Positions 15,001 through 26,902 of a stretch of DNA of 64,000 bases are shown here, piece by piece. Source of the stretch: Phoronis australis (lineage: Eukaryota; Phoronida; Phoronidae); the NCBI GenBank assembly GCA_002633005.1, contig NMRA01000082.1, forward strand, positions 472,576 through 536,575, written 5' to 3'. How positions within the stretch are numbered: position 1 is the stretch's first letter; every line of letters starts with the position of its first letter. The position numbers and the translations under genes were made by a program. A model generated the notes under the pieces. That model searched no databases. It had not been told where the DNA came from and saw only the letters and a list, made by a program, of their open reading frames with translations.

Positions 15001-18000
15001 CGACAAGTCACCTAATAGACTGTCAGAACAAAATGACATGCCGCTAGCCAATGAACTGTCAGAACAAAATAACACACTGTGACAATGAAGTCACGTAATG
15101 GACTGTCAGAAAAAATGACACGCCGTGACAAGTCATCTAACAGACTGTCAGAACAAAATGACATGCCATCACAAGTCAACTAATAGACTGTCAGAACAAA
15201 ATGATACACTGTGACAAGTCACATAGACTGTCATAATTCTCTGCAAGTCTAGTTATTGCAAGACATGTCTTTTGTTTAAGGAACAACATTTTTATGGAGG
15301 GAGAGTAGCTGCTGTTTTAACTCTATAATTTGTTTTCTGCTTTAAAATTATGATATTTTCTATTACTTAATTTGGTACTGCCATTGTTCTCAGCCAGGAC
15401 CATAAACTTCTTGATAAGCTGTGTTTAGTTACAGTCCGTTTGGAACTCTTGTATACCAAGAACATGGTTCACAAAGATCTTGTATGTCAGTTTCAACAGG
15501 ACTTATGTGTGTGAGCGACACCCATGATTTAGAAAGGTCCCCAGAATTCTAAGCCACTAGAGGGGACTAGTTATCCCTCCAAGCCCAAAATGTGCTGATC
15601 ATATTAAGTAAATAAGTTTAGTTTCAATTGTCTGCAGCGTTCATAACAATTGGTTTCGAATTTTAGAAGAATTGCAAAAAGTTTGTAGATTTTAATGACA
15701 ATGTTATGAATTTCATTACTTTTTTATTGCAATTTGTTTCCAGGGTTGACACTCAAAACGAAGAACTCACACTCGTGCAGCCTCTATCTGGAATACCTGA
15801 AATCGTACGTACTGATGTATTTTGCCATGGAATAGATTAATACCTTTTCACAGCATCCTGCATCTCAACCACTCAGCTCTTTTTGTTTGGCTTATACAAA
15901 ATTTTAGACAGCCCCATCAGTACAGAGTGGGCAGAAACAGATACCCAGAAACATAAAGCCAAGAGATTTGAGCGTCATGTGTAACTGAATTTTAGACTCG
16001 AATGGAGGGAATCTGAAACTACACTTTACAATAGTGATAAGTATGATAACATTTGAAATATTCCTTTTAGCGACTGTATTTAACAGTACTCTAGACTTGC
16101 AATTGAAGCCAGAATTCGAACATAAGTGCTAAAACTCGAACGTAAAATGTTTTTCCAGGTGCTCTGTGCTCAGAGGGGTGGGTCTATACTGCTGAAGGAC
16201 ATTGTGAAAGGACATAACCTCTGTCAAGTCGTTTTGCCCAACACCCACTCACTTACATCACCATGGCAACCAGTCATAGCTGTGGGAGGAGAGGGTTTGA
16301 TGCTGTATATAAAAGGTATGTGAAATACAAAATTAAATCTGTTTGAAATTAAAAGCAGTCTTATGTCTTCAAAGTGTGATTACTTGAAAACTTAAGTACC
16401 ATAGAAATTTAACCACTTGGAGAAATATTTTGAAGTTCTAAAGTGTCACTTGGTCAGCTGGAGGGGTTGAACCCACATTCTGTTCACAACAGTGGGCTAG
16501 TTATCAATAGAGTGATTCTATTCACTATGTCTCATATTGAGGGTAATTACTGTTTCTTATCAGATTGTATCTAAATAGAAGGTTTGAAAGCATCCAGGCT
16601 CTAGTTTCCATTAAGTTTCTTTCTGGGACATGAGGACCTATGGAAACTATAAAATCTAGAAAAAACTGGACTGTGGGGGTTCTTGAATTTTCAAATTTGG
16701 CCAAGTAATAGCGATTTTGTCAACAAAAACCCAAGCCATATGACCTATTCATTGGAAAGTATTTTCCAACATGGGGTATAATGAATTGAACTTCATCACT
16801 AACTCACAATAGAAGCTGTGCCTGGAGAAATGCTGATAAAGTTGGTCCTGCTCTAACATTCTCCTTTAAGGAAATGTTCACAACATGAATTTCAGGTATT
16901 GATTAGTGTGTCATCAGAGTGTAGTACGAATCATGACCTATTGACCTTCATGGCCCCTACTTAATTGGAGCTGCTACATCGGCTGGCGTTCTGTTGTGTT
17001 GAGGCAATTTTATTGAAACATTATCTTCTGTGTACATACGTACTTCCTCCAAAATACCGCACTATTCTACTTATGGGTAGCAAAGTGGCAGGAACACCGA
17101 CAATGTGTCATTTGTTGACAAAGGACTGCACAGTGCAGTTCGAAACATCTGAAATAGTTAGTTACTACGCAGTCTCTGAGTAAGTGATCTACCGTCTGTT
17201 CTCCCTATCTGAACCATCACTGATAAAAAATTGTGGTAGGGTGCAAATTAGCTTGACACAGTATGACACAGCATGGTAGAGCATGGTACAGTACAGTACA
17301 GCATGGCACGTACAGCATGGCTGTACAGCAGGGCACAGCACCATACAGCATGGCACAGCATGGTACAGCATGGCACAGCATGGTACTCTGATATTGGTAA
17401 GCCTTATGCACAGCAGAATAGAATAAATTGTTAATTAACATTTGTCTGTTTGATCCACACAGGTACGCAGAAGGATCCAAATGAAGACTACGTCCCTAAC
17501 AGTGGACTAGAGTCTCTGTTCGTGTTCCAGCTACGCTCATTCCCCACACTGGATCGTTACTGGAGGCGGAAGAGGGAGGAAGTACCCTACTTTGTACACA
17601 GCACTGTCAATGACCGGGTCAGTGCCATCTTGAAGCACAGGTAGGCCAGAGCTTTTCATCCTTGTTTGACTAGACTGTCCTTTGACCATCCAGTAATTCT
17701 GAGTGACTGGTATTGCGGGAGATATAAATTGTACATACCACAAAATAATACAGTCTCTGTATCAGATTATTCGTTGAGCTAAGTAAGCTATATCTCGTCA
17801 TCGGTGGTCGAAAGGAAAAGTACATTCAGTGACTCAGCCAGTCACGTATGTCATTTGTGTAAACTAACTTAATTTGCCTTGAAATCCTTCTTATAGTATG
17901 TTTGTTTTACAGGCAGCATAATCAACCAGAGAGATGCAGACGGCTTCAGAAACGTTGGACAGAATTGAAGGAAGAACTACAAAGGATTCAAGAAGTAAAA

Positions 18001-20569
18001 GATGCTAACAGACTAAGACTCAATATGGACTCCGGTTTTGTAAGTTAATTGTTTTCTTCATTAGGATTTGTTTACAATTCGAGGGTTTACATTATTTTTC
18101 ATTATTGCAGCCGTGTGTTTTAGGCAGGGAGGGAAGTTGCCTTTCTGGATGTGGACAAGGATGGTGAAATTTTTGTGAAGAAGTTCCGTGGTGACCACCA
18201 ACAATTTAATTTAAAAAAAAACAGTTTTAAAAAACATTGAACAGTGAAACTCGCTTAAATGGGATGCAAGTGTACCACGTATCAGAGTGAGACGAAGGGA
18301 TTCAATGCTCTGTGTAGAACAATTTAAAACTGTGTTGGAACTTTGTTCGAGTTAAAAGTGAAAATTCAACTCATCAGGTATTGGTATTACTTGCAATGCT
18401 TTGGAAATTGGATAGACGTTTCCCTTTGTGTATGATCTCCCTTGAAATCTGCTGCTCTTCTACATTTTGCACATTAGTTTTTGCCAGCGCAAACTCATCA
18501 AGAAGCTGTGATTCTCCATTCTGGGAGATAGCGATAAATTGTGATACAGCTTATAACATCTTATGTTGTCAAAGTTTGGAAATGACGTGCTTTTAGAGAG
18601 ACCTTTACTTATATTCGAAAGTGACATTTGTTACATTCCGTCTGTGAAACGTTCAGGCCATTAGAAAAAACACTGCATCATCACAACAAAAATGTGATCA
18701 TTCAAAAGTTTAAGAGCACTGGTCATTGGGGTCAGTGTATGGGCGCTGAACTCAACAAATAACAATGGTCACATTGTTATAGCCATTACCTTATTTTGTG
18801 TTACTGGATGCTTATTAACAATTGTATACTAATTGTAATTTGCCAATTTTAACCAGGGATCTGATGCAGTAGGAAGGACCTAAAGTAAGAGAAATGTTCC
18901 TACTACAATTCTGTGCTCCTCTGTTCTTCCATATCCCCGTTCAGTTTGTGTTGCAATTCTTCATTTGCCTCTGTTTTACATGCTGTTGTGGTTGGAATTG
19001 TCTCCTCCTGTATATTATATGCTGTAGCTCTTGAAGTTGTCTCCCCTTCTCTTTTTTCTTTGCTTTCGGGAAAATGCCTCGTAATTCAATTAATACCGGA
19101 ATTTGAATTTTTACTGTTCACCGAAACTCCAATACGTTTACGTTTAACCTAACTGTACGTCACAGTTCTCTAGCTGATAATGGAAAAGAAAATCAAGTGA
19201 TGGTATTTTGAAAAGGTTCTGGTTAACCAGGAAGAGCCTCATATTGATAGTTAAGAGATTTATTCGAACAGACATTTCAAATGCAAAGATTTTATGGCCA
19301 TCTCATTTTTACAGCATTTCATCAATTGATGAATTTAATGAGAACTTGATTTGGTGTCAGTAACTCACTTAGTGAGTTATCCTAATACTACGCTCACCAG
19401 GTGTGATGTTTGACACATTTTGACACCTTATATTCTTTGTAAAGCAATAAAACTTGAACAGCCGAAACACTGAATTGCATGAAAGCGTGTCGTCAAATAA
19501 TATTTGCAGTTGCCTATGTATGTTTCATTGCCAGCTTTGGTTGTGGTTTCCGTTAAAATTATGTTTCCTCTACTCTTTCTGAGCAACTGAATATCCAATT
19601 CATGTTTTTCTTTATTTCCATGAACTTTCTTATTTTCTACATCCCTTTCCTTTTCAAAATATGCATGTGCTGCCCCCTGTAGCTGTTTTTAATTCTTGCT
19701 TGATGAAATCAATTCATGACTTCCTGCTTAGAATCATTAAAGTTTTTTGTTCATTTCAACATAAACTTTTGTTTTGTGAAAACATGTTTTTTTCTTACTC
19801 TGACATTTATTACCTTCTGTGTCTAAAAATTTAGTGTGAATTGAATGAGGTAAGTCATAACCGGTTCGTCTTGCTATCTGTTGGGAATATTGAAAAGTTT
19901 TGTAAATTTTCTTGTTAAAATATTAAAAGGTTCTTTTCACGTGTATATTATTGTTTACAAATGGAAGTACTTTTGAACATATCATTGGCTTCTGCCGTCA
20001 ATAGCTCACCCCCCCCTACGAGTCCTGCAGTTAGTGTCGAATAGCATGCTTTCGTGTTTGGACACAGTACAGTATCTGCCCCAAATTAGCAATAATGAAG
20101 AGAAAAGACAGAGTTGTATTAGGTTTCACTCCAGTGACCACCACGACAATGTATGATTGAAGATTCAAAAACAATTATTGTAAATTGTGTGTCCATGTTT
20201 TTTTATTTCATCTTCATTATTACCTATTAGCTATTACCTTTTGGGCCAAAACATGTGGGTGTGTTATTTACAACTTATGAGAAGCCTCTTAGGAAGCTAT
20301 AATGGTCAATAGCCAGTGATGCATCGAAAAGCATTTTGAATTAATTAAAAACAATATGATGCCAACTTATGCAGACTATGAACGAAACAATGAAATCGTC
20401 ATTCAGATTCTACGTCACATGCAGTTAACTCACTGTCCTATCATTTCAGAATACTTCCACAATTACCAAGACAACATTTAAAAGCCGTCAAAGAAGTGCC
20501 GATATTCACAGCCCGGAGAAAATGGCAGAGATACAGCGATTGATAACCGGTCAAATTGCTGGTGTTTAA
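73..20569 (+). CDS. WDR93: WDR93 orthologue, WD-repeat ciliary protein (18 exons, 5' partial)
   Basis: Exons joined in phase: 73-114, 1073-1184, 1715-1892, 2630-2700, 3581-3658, 6513-6557, 8033-8113, 9027-9098, 11956-12003, 13861-13884, 13951-14082, 14521-14734, 15744-15804, 16159-16315, 17463-17640, 17913-18039, 19835-19849, 20450-20569. All have AG/GT borders, and together they read 584 residues without a stop. The N-terminal exons lie left of the window. Recognition rests on WDR93-like stretches: AVWWNGGTQLMHYS (exon 5), DLVWPYSQPITATAVSP followed by a WD-type blade ending IVVIWDIYMG (exons 11-12), SPWQPVIAVGGEG (exon 14) and a Lys/Arg/Glu-rich coiled C-terminus (exon 16). WDR93 is a motile-cilium protein; I recall its Chlamydomonas counterpart (FAP297) as a central-apparatus component, so an axonemal role is inferred. 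Exons 5-10 all begin and end in phase 1. The gene converges on RBM8A. Family assignment is firm; the first exon's upstream connection and optional small exons are less so. Confidence 0.85.
5732..5776 (-). ncRNA. Hammerhead-ribozyme-like motif, minus strand
   Basis: CTGATGA, one unpaired T, stem II GGTGTTT/AAACGCT (with G-U pairs) and loop TACT, then GAAAC, ATGTC and a 3-bp stem I (CTT/AAG). Core bases are intact. Confidence 0.5.
5829..5878 (+). ncRNA. Hammerhead-ribozyme-like motif, plus strand, mutated core
   Basis: CTGATGA followed directly by GGC…GCC stem II, then AAAAC instead of GAAAC, ATGTC and a CTT/AAG stem I. The loss of the core G should abolish cleavage. Confidence 0.4.
6513..13884 (+). 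CDS. WDR93: WDR93 linker exon block: five phase-1/phase-1 cassette-type exons
   Basis: Five exons of 45, 81, 72, 48 and 24 bases (6513-6557, 8033-8113, 9027-9098, 11956-12003, 13861-13884) encode a Ser/Arg/Lys-rich, low-complexity linker between the first WD blade region and the DLVWPY blade. Typical peptide pieces are RPSGRSRENSPSVMSRASS, SRPSRSPAART and ARGRKKSKAETLDE. Every exon is a multiple of three and keeps phase 1, so any of them can be skipped without shifting the frame. The introns between them run up to 2.9 kb. No known domain is visible; disorder is inferred from composition. Confidence 0.7.
10238..10289. repeat. Hairpin repeat, copy 1
   Basis: TTTGAGAACCAGTTT and its exact inverse AAACTGGTTCTCAAA are separated by 22 bases (GATACC…CAGTGGAGC). 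Same family as 11412 and 42213. Confidence 0.75.
11205..11340. mobile_element. Degenerate relative of the CAGTGGCGGAT MITE in WDR93 intron
   Basis: Contains TTTAGGGGGCCCCTAAAATT, CCAGATTCCATTTGGCAGTT and CTGGATACGCCACTG in the same order as the 55620 element. Confidence 0.6.
11412..11499. repeat. Hairpin repeat, copy 2 (longest)
   Basis: Arms of about 33 bases (GATATAACGTGC…GACCAGTTT and AAACTGGTTC…GTTATATC) fold with few mismatches. The loop shares ATTCAGTGGAG with copy 1. Confidence 0.75.
14936..15235. repeat. ~43-base minisatellite, about seven units, WDR93 intron 12
   Basis: Units run AACAAAATGACA…TGACAAGTCA…TAATGGACTGTCAG with 80-90% likeness and a few indels. ACTGTCAGAACAAAAT is the most constant part. 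Confidence 0.9.
17255..17385. repeat. 10-base repeat (AGCATGGYAC)n in WDR93 intron 14
   Basis: Imperfect array of ACAGCATGGTACAGCATGGC-type units. It creates spurious Cys/Met/His-rich minus-strand frames. Confidence 0.9.
19835..19849 (+). CDS. WDR93: WDR93 15-base microexon
   Basis: TGTGAATTGAATGAG lies between a good acceptor (…AAAAATTTAG) and a consensus donor (GTAAGT). It starts and ends in phase 0, matching the phase-0 end of exon 16 (18039) and the phase-0 start of the terminal exon (20450). It would add CELNE. Fit of both sites and both phases makes a real, possibly optional, exon likely, but a 15-base match could arise by chance. Confidence 0.5.
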
Positions 20570-21301
20570 TTTAGTTTGGTTTGTTGACCAAATGTATTGG
20601 CCGATGCTGTTGTTTTTGAGCTCTTGTGCCATTTTAGAAGGCAAATTCTAGTGTTGACAATAACTTCAACTGTATGTACATATTGTCTCTTATCTTATGT
20701 TTGAATTGAAGTCGGTTGCTTATGATAAATCTCCTTACATTACAACAATGTTTATATTCAATTGCCTAATTGATAATTCATACTAACCCATGTGTTGTTC
20801 TTAAGCCTAGAAATCATTCATCTGAGTAAGAAACAAAGTGGAACTGATTTTATGGCCTAAATGAAGTTGATTTTTTACTAAAAGCATGGTGCTGTGGACA
20901 CTTAGTGACATTCAATCATTTGGTTGTATGGATAGTCTCTATTCAGGATTTGGGATTTCTCGCATTAATTCTTGGAACCTTTTTTCATCAAGATATACAT
21001 GACCTACAGACCTCTGCTCAACTGAGTGTCTAGTACTCAGGCATCAAAGCCACTGGTTTAGGCTTTCTAATTTTTTTGCAACTTGAATTATATCCCTCCA
21101 AAGTTAAATTTCTCACTGATAGCTTCATGGACTTTTAAGATCACCCCTTAAAGGACCCTTAATACTGATGTGGCCTCACATTCATTAACATTGTGGTCTC
21201 ATAATTAACCGATTGTTTTTTAGGCTCTGCATTTGTAAATATTAAGAATATATTATGTAGCTGTGCTGTACATACTTTGAAGAATGTGTATGTTTATAAC
21301 A

Positions 21302-21307
21302 AATAAA
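21302..21307 (+). terminator. Candidate WDR93 poly(A) signal
   Basis: AATAAA 733 bases after the WDR93 stop codon, in an AT-rich stretch and followed by a T-rich tract. It is the best polyadenylation signal before the oppositely oriented RBM8A 3' end. Confidence 0.45.
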
Positions 21308-21564
21308 TTTTTTTTATTAAAAGATGATCTTTTCTAAAGACAGATATTCACTAGTACACAGCATCACCAGCTGTTTCTATGTTAACTCTAAGTAAGAGTT
21401 CATCCAGGATGTCGTTTACTTCATACCAACATCATTTTCAGACTGCCATTATTTAAACAAATAGTGTGAGAAACGAAACTACAATTTGATCCCATCATGC
21501 AAATCCGTCCATCACGCCTCAAAATGAAGCTTGCCGTGCATTCTATGGTTAATCCCGTTCTTTT

Positions 21565-21570
21565 TTTATT
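21565..21570 (-). terminator. Candidate RBM8A poly(A) signal
   Basis: TTTATT on the plus strand is AATAAA on the minus strand, about 200 bases downstream of the RBM8A stop codon (21773-21775). Confidence 0.4.
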
Positions 21571-21772
21571 TTGAAATTTTCTAAAGCAAGAAGAGATGTC
21601 CGACTTGAATATTCATCAATCAGTACGACATCTGGTCTTGTAGTTATGCTGTAGAAGATTCCACCATGGAAATCCTTTTCGCCAACAGAGGGTCACGGAT
21701 CGAGCAATTTGAATGTACACTAGAAACATGAGACGCAAAACAGTTTGTTGGAATTCACACATCAGAACTTTC

Positions 21773-24700
21773 TCAAGACCTTCTGCTCTTCTTTCTGAAA
21801 GAGAAAGAAAATGTGATATTAGCATCAGCCAATAGGATTTGGAGTTCAAAGGTCGAATTAAGGATGTTTGTGTCGCACAAGAATGGCACTGGTAAACTAT
21901 CCAGTGATGACGTTTTGACCAGCCCCTTCACCAAGAGGTCATGGCTCTACAAAGACGGGTCTATAACTAAATTGCATTTCAATTTCTCACTAATGCTATG
22001 CTCTGTGCAACAAGCATAGTGTGCAATAAAACTGAAAAGAAATTTTAACACATTACAACCACTAGGTGTAAACAGCTAATGAACGTGACAAGGTATGTTC
22101 TTTAAACACACCACTCATCAACAAATGCACAGGGGTGACCAAAAAACCCATATCTTTGATAGTCTGTAATAAAGAAAAAAACAAAGAACAACACAGACTT
22201 GGATACTAAAATTTTCATAGAATTAGGCTCAAGTGTACAACATTTCAAAAAATAAAATAGATTAGTTTAGTGCAGATTAAAAAATATATTTTTGGGTCAC
22301 CCTGTACATTGCAAATGCATACCTATTTCCTTTTCGTGCTGTTGGACCTCGTACAAAAGACCAATCAACTGATATCTTTTGACCCAAAATCTCACTACCA
22401 TTAAGTGCCTCAATAGCAGCTTGGGCTTCTTTGAACGTTTCATACTCTAATAAAGCATAACCCTGAAATAAACAAAAAGTTTATGTACTTGTAAGTTGTC
22501 ACATAGCTTGTACATACAATTTGTTTAACATTCATAGCCAGGGTGAACATTAGCATTGACACAATTTCAAACATTTGATAGTGCTTAGCAAATATACATA
22601 GCGTCAGCGATACCGAAACTTTTTCAAAGTTTTACAACTATTCCTCCAATCAATTTCTGAATCAATGTACGGTACAAGCCAAAAGTATTGGGAGGAAATG
22701 ACCTGGAATTCCACTACTGTGATGGGTGGGCCAAAGTCACATTTATCGCCAGAGTAGTCTATCATGATTAGAAAATGACAAGGAATTAGAAAATTTAGAA
22801 TTAAAAGTGACTAAGACATCCTGTAATAAGAATGTTGACACTCTAACATTTATTACAAGTAATTTTTGTAAATAACAGAATTAGCCTTCATGACAGAAAA
22901 ATGGTATTTTGTTCGCCTAAGCGGACCTACCAACAAGTGGTAACTTCAAGTGATTACCATATCTTGAGTAAGCCTCTCTGCCTAAGCAGGCTTACCACAA
23001 TTGGTAACTTCAAATGATTACCGTACCTTGAGATAGCCTGTCCGCCTATCTAAATTGAGATGCATATTCTTGATCTCGCCGTAGTCGGCGAATTTATCAT
23101 AGACATCGTCCTCTTGTGCTTCCTCGTGGACACCCGTGATGAACAGAATCCAACCCTCAATGGCTGTAACCGATACATGGAGAGAGAGGAATGAAATAAC
23201 TAAGCATTGATGCAACTGAGATCAAAATCAAGACCTCAAGTTTCTTTTCAGAGTCTTTTATATTTACCACTTCATGATTGCAATTGCCCATATATCTTAA
23301 TGTGGAAAAAAATTGGGTACAACCTTACAGCTGGATGATTGCCAAGAGATTTCAATTTAGCAGTTGCACATTTACTGTTATGAGCATCACATCTTTCCTT
23401 GCTTCAATTGACATTCCAAAACCAGCAGAAGTTTTTAAATTGAATTTGACATACTGTGAAAGAAGTCTGTCAACACTCAGCCTAACAATGACAAACTTCA
23501 GAATATTTGACAGCTAAACTTTTGACACAATTTAACCATCTTCTGGAGTTAACTGCTGCCAGTAAGCTGACAAAGAGCCAGGAAAACACCTCTCCAGAGT
23601 TCGTCTAGTCAAAACAAAATCGATGTTTAGCTGTAGTTTTGTCCATTGAACTTTGCCGAGTTTCAACTTTCTCCACCTTACTTTTGAAAACTACAGCTGC
23701 AGTTGAGTCATGCAAAACAACAGTTCAATCCAGAATGAAACACAATGTTTCACATTAAAGTCAGGTGGGCAGCTCTCTGTCGACTTATAAATTTCAAAGG
23801 AGAATGCCTTTGGCAAAATGCCTGTTTTGGCCTATTAACAGATATTGATAACTTTCCATTCAGTTTTCTGAAACCAAATAATGCTCTGTAACCTTCTACA
23901 ACCCTCTAAGGATAATTTGAAAACTCCTTTCAAAACTGTTAACGGGCAAGAGTTTACTAAAACTACTTTGTCAGCCAAGCAGCAACTAGACTAAATTCCA
24001 AAGCTGGAAACATGACTTTAAACAAAGTATAAAACGAATTCCGTCAAAATACACTTACAGCGCTGGGGTCCAGGACCATCGCCGCCGGCGTCCTCTGTTT
24101 CCATGGCTTCATACTTCTTGACATCACTTCTAGTGGTGCCCTCTATTGAGAGTTGAAAGACAAAAAACTTAAATATTTGAATTGGTAAATTGAAAAAATC
24201 CAGAAGTTCTCAACATTGCAAAACACAACACAATCCCTATGCCTGCTCCAACTCAATTTCATCCACAAATAAAAATACATTGGAGTCAAGGCAAGCTCAA
24301 ATGATTAAATACTCAACCGAATTCACTAAACAATATATCACATAGCACTGTTATAGAATGGAAGGCTATAGGACTCACTGTCCTGGCTTTTGTGATGGGC
24401 TTTTAAATGTACCTAGTCAAATTGGATAAAATTTCTGAAAACTCGAGCCACTGAATAATTTTTCGTTTTGCCAAAATCCCGCACTTCACGGCATGCTGAT
24501 GCTTTTTAATATCAATTAAACAGATGCAGCGATGCACGTAGCATCAACTTTATCACACTGACAGAAGTTTGAATCCACGACTAGCTTGGTTCTGCAACAC
24601 ATATCTACACTATATTTAACAAAATTAGGCAGTTTTCGTTATGTCAAGCAATGCAATCAGCCTTAGAAAAATGGAGAAATTACACTTTTAGCAATTAATT

Positions 24701-25703
24701 TCGTGCAGAGTAAAGAATTCTCAGCCAAGCTGACGGGAATTGCTTTCAGAGCTTAAAGCAAACAAGTTGCAGCCAAGTGTAAGTGTCAGATTTAAAAGAT
24801 TAACCAAATGTCAAGTGATACGGTGGTTAATGGACTTTACTTTACCATTGCCTGTTCTCCCCAGAGTACCTAACATTATATTGTGACTTGGCTGATTTGA
24901 GCAAGTGAACCATGGACTGCTTCAATACAAAGTTTCATAAGAGGGACTATTTGTAGGAGTTGGAAGGAATAAACAACATCAACATGTCCCTCTATGCGCA
25001 AAAGGTGCTTATAACAATGTGACTCTGATGTTTTAATCTGTGTGAGAAATAAATTGCTAAAAAGCTTCTGGCATACAAAGCAGCTATATGAGTTCACTGG
25101 AGTGCTCTACTGCCAGCTACAGACAGTGGTCAGATGGTCAATGTCCAGGATTCTATGAACTTTTCCAGTTTTGGTGGTCCCTGATTTAAGGAACCACGCA
25201 ATCACTGAATAATTCAGTGGATGTTGGTTCTAAAATTAAGAACTAACAAAACATCACTTCGCTGAAACTGAAAATGTGAACATTATACTGATTGAACAAA
25301 TTTTACGACTTTCGACTTATTGCCGTTGTCGTGAATAGGTAAAGTTGCTGTTTACCTGATCCAAATCCTCGGCCTTTCCTTTTCGTGACTTTTTCTTTCA
25401 GCTTCTGTATACCCTCTGAAAGACGAAATATAAATTTTCAGTTAATCGATTTTAGACTTTTAAGTCGATAACGATTCCATCGTCGGTAAAACGTTGCTGA
25501 CCGAGGACGCCGGAGTGAGACAAGAAGTTGAGGATAGTAAAATGACACAACCTTGAGTTGCATTCCAAATTTAGATAGATTATAGGAAAATGAGACATCG
25601 AAAATGACCATAAACTGGCATATCAGCATTTAAACTTACGATCTCCCTCTTCATCCTCTTCAAATTCCTTGTCAACTTCTTCCAAATCCAAAACGTCCGC
25701 CAT
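21773..25703 (-). CDS. RBM8A: RBM8A (Y14), exon junction complex core protein, complete, 6 exons
   Basis: Minus-strand exons in coding order: 25703-25640, 25415-25356, 24142-24059, 23163-23027, 22462-22323, 21794-21773 (168 residues; human RBM8A has 174). The start is ATG at 25703, reading [17 protein letters not shown]. Next come the basic [16 protein letters not shown] segment, [21 protein letters not shown] at the start of the [23 protein letters not shown] (RNP region), GYALLEYET, and [10 protein letters not shown]. The tail is a short RKKSRRS. Y14 pairs with MAGOH in the exon junction complex and acts in mRNA localisation and nonsense-mediated decay in nucleus and cytoplasm. The RS tail is shorter than the human one. 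All splice borders are GT/AG and phases agree. Exons 1-2 and the upstream region are duplicated at 27655-30209. Confidence 0.95.
22915..23043. repeat. 65-base tandem duplication covering the RBM8A exon 4 donor
   Basis: Two units (about 22915-22979 and 22980-23043) share GCCTAAGC, GGTAACTTCAA and GATTACC at the same spacing. The right unit includes the last ~17 bases of exon 4 and its donor (CTCAAG|GTACGG on the minus strand). The left unit has the decayed equivalent CTCAAG|ATATGG inside the intron, so only one functional donor remains. Confidence 0.7.
24930..25070 (-). mobile_element. Diverged Mutator-like terminal-repeat fragment in RBM8A intron 2
   Basis: Read on the minus strand, the stretch containing CACATTGTTATAAGCACC, TTTTGCGCATAGAGG and TTCCTTCCAACTCCTACAAA matches the order of motifs in the long inverted repeats at 26410-26560 and 29730-29870 (CACGTTGTTATAAATACC, TTTTGCGCATAGAGG, CTTCCAACTCG). 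It is clearly more diverged than those. A copy of it lies at about 28212-28350 in the duplicated segment. Confidence 0.55.
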
Positions 25704-26336
25704 GATGCGCAAAATGCCTTTTGATACACTGTAAAATGCTAATCGGCATTAAAACCGTTAATAAACAAATATCACACATGTAAAAAACACATCAATAAAT
25801 TAAAATGATTGATTATTTCTATTTTTGTGTTTTATTTCAAATGAAATAATTCCAGTTTAAGTTGAATTTGATAGTTTGATTACAAAATGTATCACCGCCG
25901 GCAACTGATTTTATTTGTACCAGTAAGCGAGGGCCTCTATTGTAAGAAAAAGGAAGAAACCAGACGACGGCTAGACACATGTCTTTATGATTCTGCGTTA
26001 GTATGTTGCTTCCCATAGTTTCTGGTGGACTTTCTTGAATCACGTTTAGTTTATAATCACATTGAAGTGACGTATTTTCCATGTGCTTGTTGGCACTGGT
26101 GTTGAGGACTGTCAGATTAGTCAGAAAGACAGAAGCATTAATCAACAAAAACAACTAAACTGCGCCTGCTGCTTATTCTGACTGACCTGTTTCTGTAACA
26201 GTGTTAAAACATTTAAACATATCATTATACTGCAACATAGATGAGCCTGAATTCAGTAACACGTAACATGTCGTACATGTACTTTTGTATTTAATCTGTA
26301 TTTTATGTGCACTGTATGTGTAGTTAGTAATAATCA

Positions 26337-26902
26337 TAGGCAATGTCCATCGCCTCTGTTGGCCCGAAGCAGAGGCGATGCAGAGGCTATAGGCGCTCTG
26401 TACGCCGGAAGCTTTTCGGCGAATTATACCTCGCACCGACTAAACCAGCAAAGTCACGTTGTTATAAATACCTTTTGCGCATAGAGGAACACCTTAGGAG
26501 GTTGTCGATGTGTTTAAGTCCTTCCAACTCGATCAAATACTCCCGTTATCAAACTTTTTCTTCGAGCAGTCCCTATTTCAGTTCCCAAAATTGGGAAATC
26601 AAAATTTTTGTACTGCGCACGGTCCAATTTTTACCGCGCTCGCTAGGTGATGTGACACCATCACCTCAATTTTTAAATAGGCCAAAGGTGAGCCATTGCG
26701 GTCTTGTCAGTCAAATGTTCGTTTCCAAAATGCCACCACTTATACTTGTCTTTAATTGGCATTACTTGAAACTGTTTGTATTTCAATGAATTATTGTTTG
26801 TATTTGATAAAAATGAATGCTGTTGATATGACATTTAATAGTCTTTGTGCACATATTTGACATTTTAATGTTTAACAACACGGCAAATGCACGGCTGGTT
26901 CC
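26337..26902 (+). mobile_element. Mutator-like long-TIR element, copy 1, cut by the gap
   Basis: Starts TAGGCAATGTCCATCGCC directly after TAATAATCA, which is one base different from the 9-base target duplication of the second copy (29628). Left arm motifs match that copy throughout. The right arm would lie in the assembly gap. Confidence 0.7.

Larger units (their letters stand above)
20570..21772. other. Convergent 3' UTR / intergenic interval between WDR93 and RBM8A
   Basis: No coding exon is seen on either strand. The interval holds the WDR93 3' UTR on the left and the RBM8A 3' UTR on the right. The two candidate poly(A) signals are about 260 bases apart, so the transcripts end tail to tail and may overlap slightly. 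Confidence 0.55.
24368..26902. repeat. Segmental duplication, copy 1 (truncated by assembly gap)
   Basis: From ATAGGACTCACTG at 24368 to the gap at 26903 the sequence is nearly identical to 27655-30209. Differences are scattered substitutions and short indels (for example 11 extra bases, about 28270-28280, in copy 2). It contains RBM8A exons 1 and 2, the first intron, the upstream region and the left end of a long-inverted-repeat element. Exon 3 of RBM8A (24059-24142) lies outside it. Confidence 0.9.

Noticed and set aside
16965-17183. Open 72-codon frame between WDR93 exons, ending in a good donor-like site
   Set aside because: Exon 14 (ends phase 1) joins exon 15 (starts with two bases) perfectly without it. 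This frame would need a phase-0 start and a phase-2 end, so it cannot be an in-frame cassette.
17189-17480. Cys/His/Met-rich minus-strand frames
   Set aside because: Produced by the AGCATGGYAC repeat; no protein family resemblance.
26173-26789. Frames of 87 and 148 codons, and similar ones at 29782, 30172 and 30535
   Set aside because: They lie in the long inverted repeats and nested MITE and recur with stops in other copies; not genes.
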